The notes under the pieces are model-generated. The model was not told the origin of the DNA. It saw only the letters and a list, made by a program, of their open reading frames with translations, and made no database searches. Positions 5,021 through 5,716 of a stretch of DNA of 5,716 bases are shown here, piece after piece. The stretch lies in assembly GCA_036003885.1 (NCBI GenBank), contig DASYSA010000554.1, forward strand, positions 1 to 5,716. The letters run 5' to 3'. Source of the stretch: DASYSA01 sp036003885. Lineage in GTDB: Bacteria; Acidobacteriota; Blastocatellia; UBA7656. The position numbers and the translations under genes are program-made. The first letter of the stretch is position 1, and every line of letters starts with the position of its first letter.

Positions 5021-5716
5021 TTAGTGTCCCAAGCGACTCCATCACCGCAGACACAACCATATCTGAGAGCGCCTCGAAGAGTGTGTTTCCGTCTTGTTGT
5101 GTAGCGGATCGCGGGTCGCCGAAATAGGCTTCACTTCCTCCCGCCTCGTTGAACGACCGGGCCCCTTCGCGGATCTTTTCGGAGATCGAGATCGGTACTC
5201 GCTCGAGTTCTTTCCGAATGTCGTCGCGCACAAGCTCGGGGCGTACCGCCATCACAAGCGAAGTCTCATAGGAACCGGCGTGGCAATCACCTCGGCGGAA
5301 CTCCTCGCTGAGCGTCTGGGCCCATCGGCGTCTGCGTTTGTCGGGGAACGCAACAGTACTGCCGGTCTCATTCTTGACCTGTTCGATCGCGTCATTGATC
5401 GATGCAATGTGCTCAGGCTCGAGATGCGAGTTTGCAATGACAACCAGTCGGGCACCCTGTCGATAGAGTGACACGCACACATCGCGAATCAGCGCGACGG
5501 CGGTCGCCTTCTTTATCGAAATGGTGCCCGGGAAGTCACCGCTGAAGTCAGTCACGCTGTAAGCTATCGGCGGCAACACTACAGCCTCAATCTGTCTTTC
5601 GGCGAGCTTTGATGCGGCACGCCGCGCCATCTCTTTAGAGATGATGACATCGGTGGCAAGGGGCAAGTGGGGGCCGTGAGCCTCGGTCGAACCAACCGGC
5701 AGGATAAGGACCAAAC
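4992..5716 (-). CDS. Creatininase-family metal-dependent amidohydrolase, N-terminus cut by window edge
   Basis: The frame is open from the right edge to TGA at 4994-4992, about 241 codons. The TTG at 5714 is an internal leucine, not a start. The first residues, LVLILPVGSTEAHGPHLPLA followed by TD, match the creatininase signature. Counting that leucine as 1, Glu11, His13 and Asp22 have the same spacing as the metal ligands Glu34, His36 and Asp45 of Pseudomonas creatininase. NSHLE gives His97 and Glu99, corresponding to His120 and Glu122. The constant offset of 23 implies about 23 residues are missing. HAGSYETS (145-152) is the conserved motif of the wider family, which includes formamide hydrolases and the mycofactocin-associated member. 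Expected activity: hydrolysis of a cyclic or linear amide using two metal ions in the cytoplasm; the substrate cannot be read from the sequence. It is the first of two minus-strand genes here, and its C-terminus may be frameshifted. Confidence 0.92.
   Translation of the reverse strand, partial: LVLILPVGSTEAHGPHLPLATDVIISKEMARRAASKLAERQIEAVVLPPIAYSVTDFSGDFPGTISIKKATAVALIRDVCVSLYRQGARLVVIANSHLEPEHIASINDAIEQVKNETGSTVAFPDKRRRRWAQTLSEEFRRGDCHAGSYETSLVMAVRPELVRDDIRKELERVPISISEKIREGARSFNEAGGSEAYFGDPRSATQQDGNTLFEALSDMVVSAVMESLGTLTGEEQREES

Overview
The window is a bacterial chromosomal segment of moderate to high GC with four substantial protein genes and one very small one. Two genes are cut by the window edges. 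The gene content is a di-heme oxidoreductase with a signal peptide, a creatininase-fold metal hydrolase, a TPR protein with a Fis-type DNA-binding tail, and a large protein of no recognised family. Together with long, poorly packed intergenic stretches, this is reminiscent of Acidobacteriota (Blastocatellia-like soil bacteria). That is an inference from gene style only; no rRNA or phylogenetic marker is present.

Left edge (1-297, minus strand): the N-terminus of an exported di-heme oxidoreductase. The window ends just before the expected first heme-binding CxxCH. It has a strong Shine-Dalgarno and a leader (about 300-475) that carries several nested inverted repeats and looks like a structured cis-regulatory RNA. 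Positions 474-862 show no convincing gene.

Small-gene island (863-1068, plus strand): a 50-residue zinc-ribbon protein directly preceded by an extended -10 motif at leaderless spacing, and directly followed by a 14-bp stem-loop. It forms a compact unit. Positions 1069-1703 have no gene I can support, but hold a 15-nt palindrome, a strong 10-bp GC-rich hairpin and a set of GATAAC repeats.

Centre (1720-3138, plus strand): a 472-residue all-helical TPR-type protein ending in a Fis-like helix-turn-helix, probably a transcriptional regulator. It is convergent with the next gene, with 13 bp between the stop codons.

Right half (3152-5716, minus strand): a partial creatininase-family metal-dependent hydrolase, followed downstream by a 577-residue protein whose middle looks like a divergent GNAT acetyltransferase domain. 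The two are probably co-transcribed. The 106-bp gap between them contains an unexplained protein-like reading in the +1 frame of the hydrolase, which may be a frameshifted C-terminal tail. Nothing links the left and right halves functionally, and I see no mobile element, CRISPR array, tRNA or rRNA.
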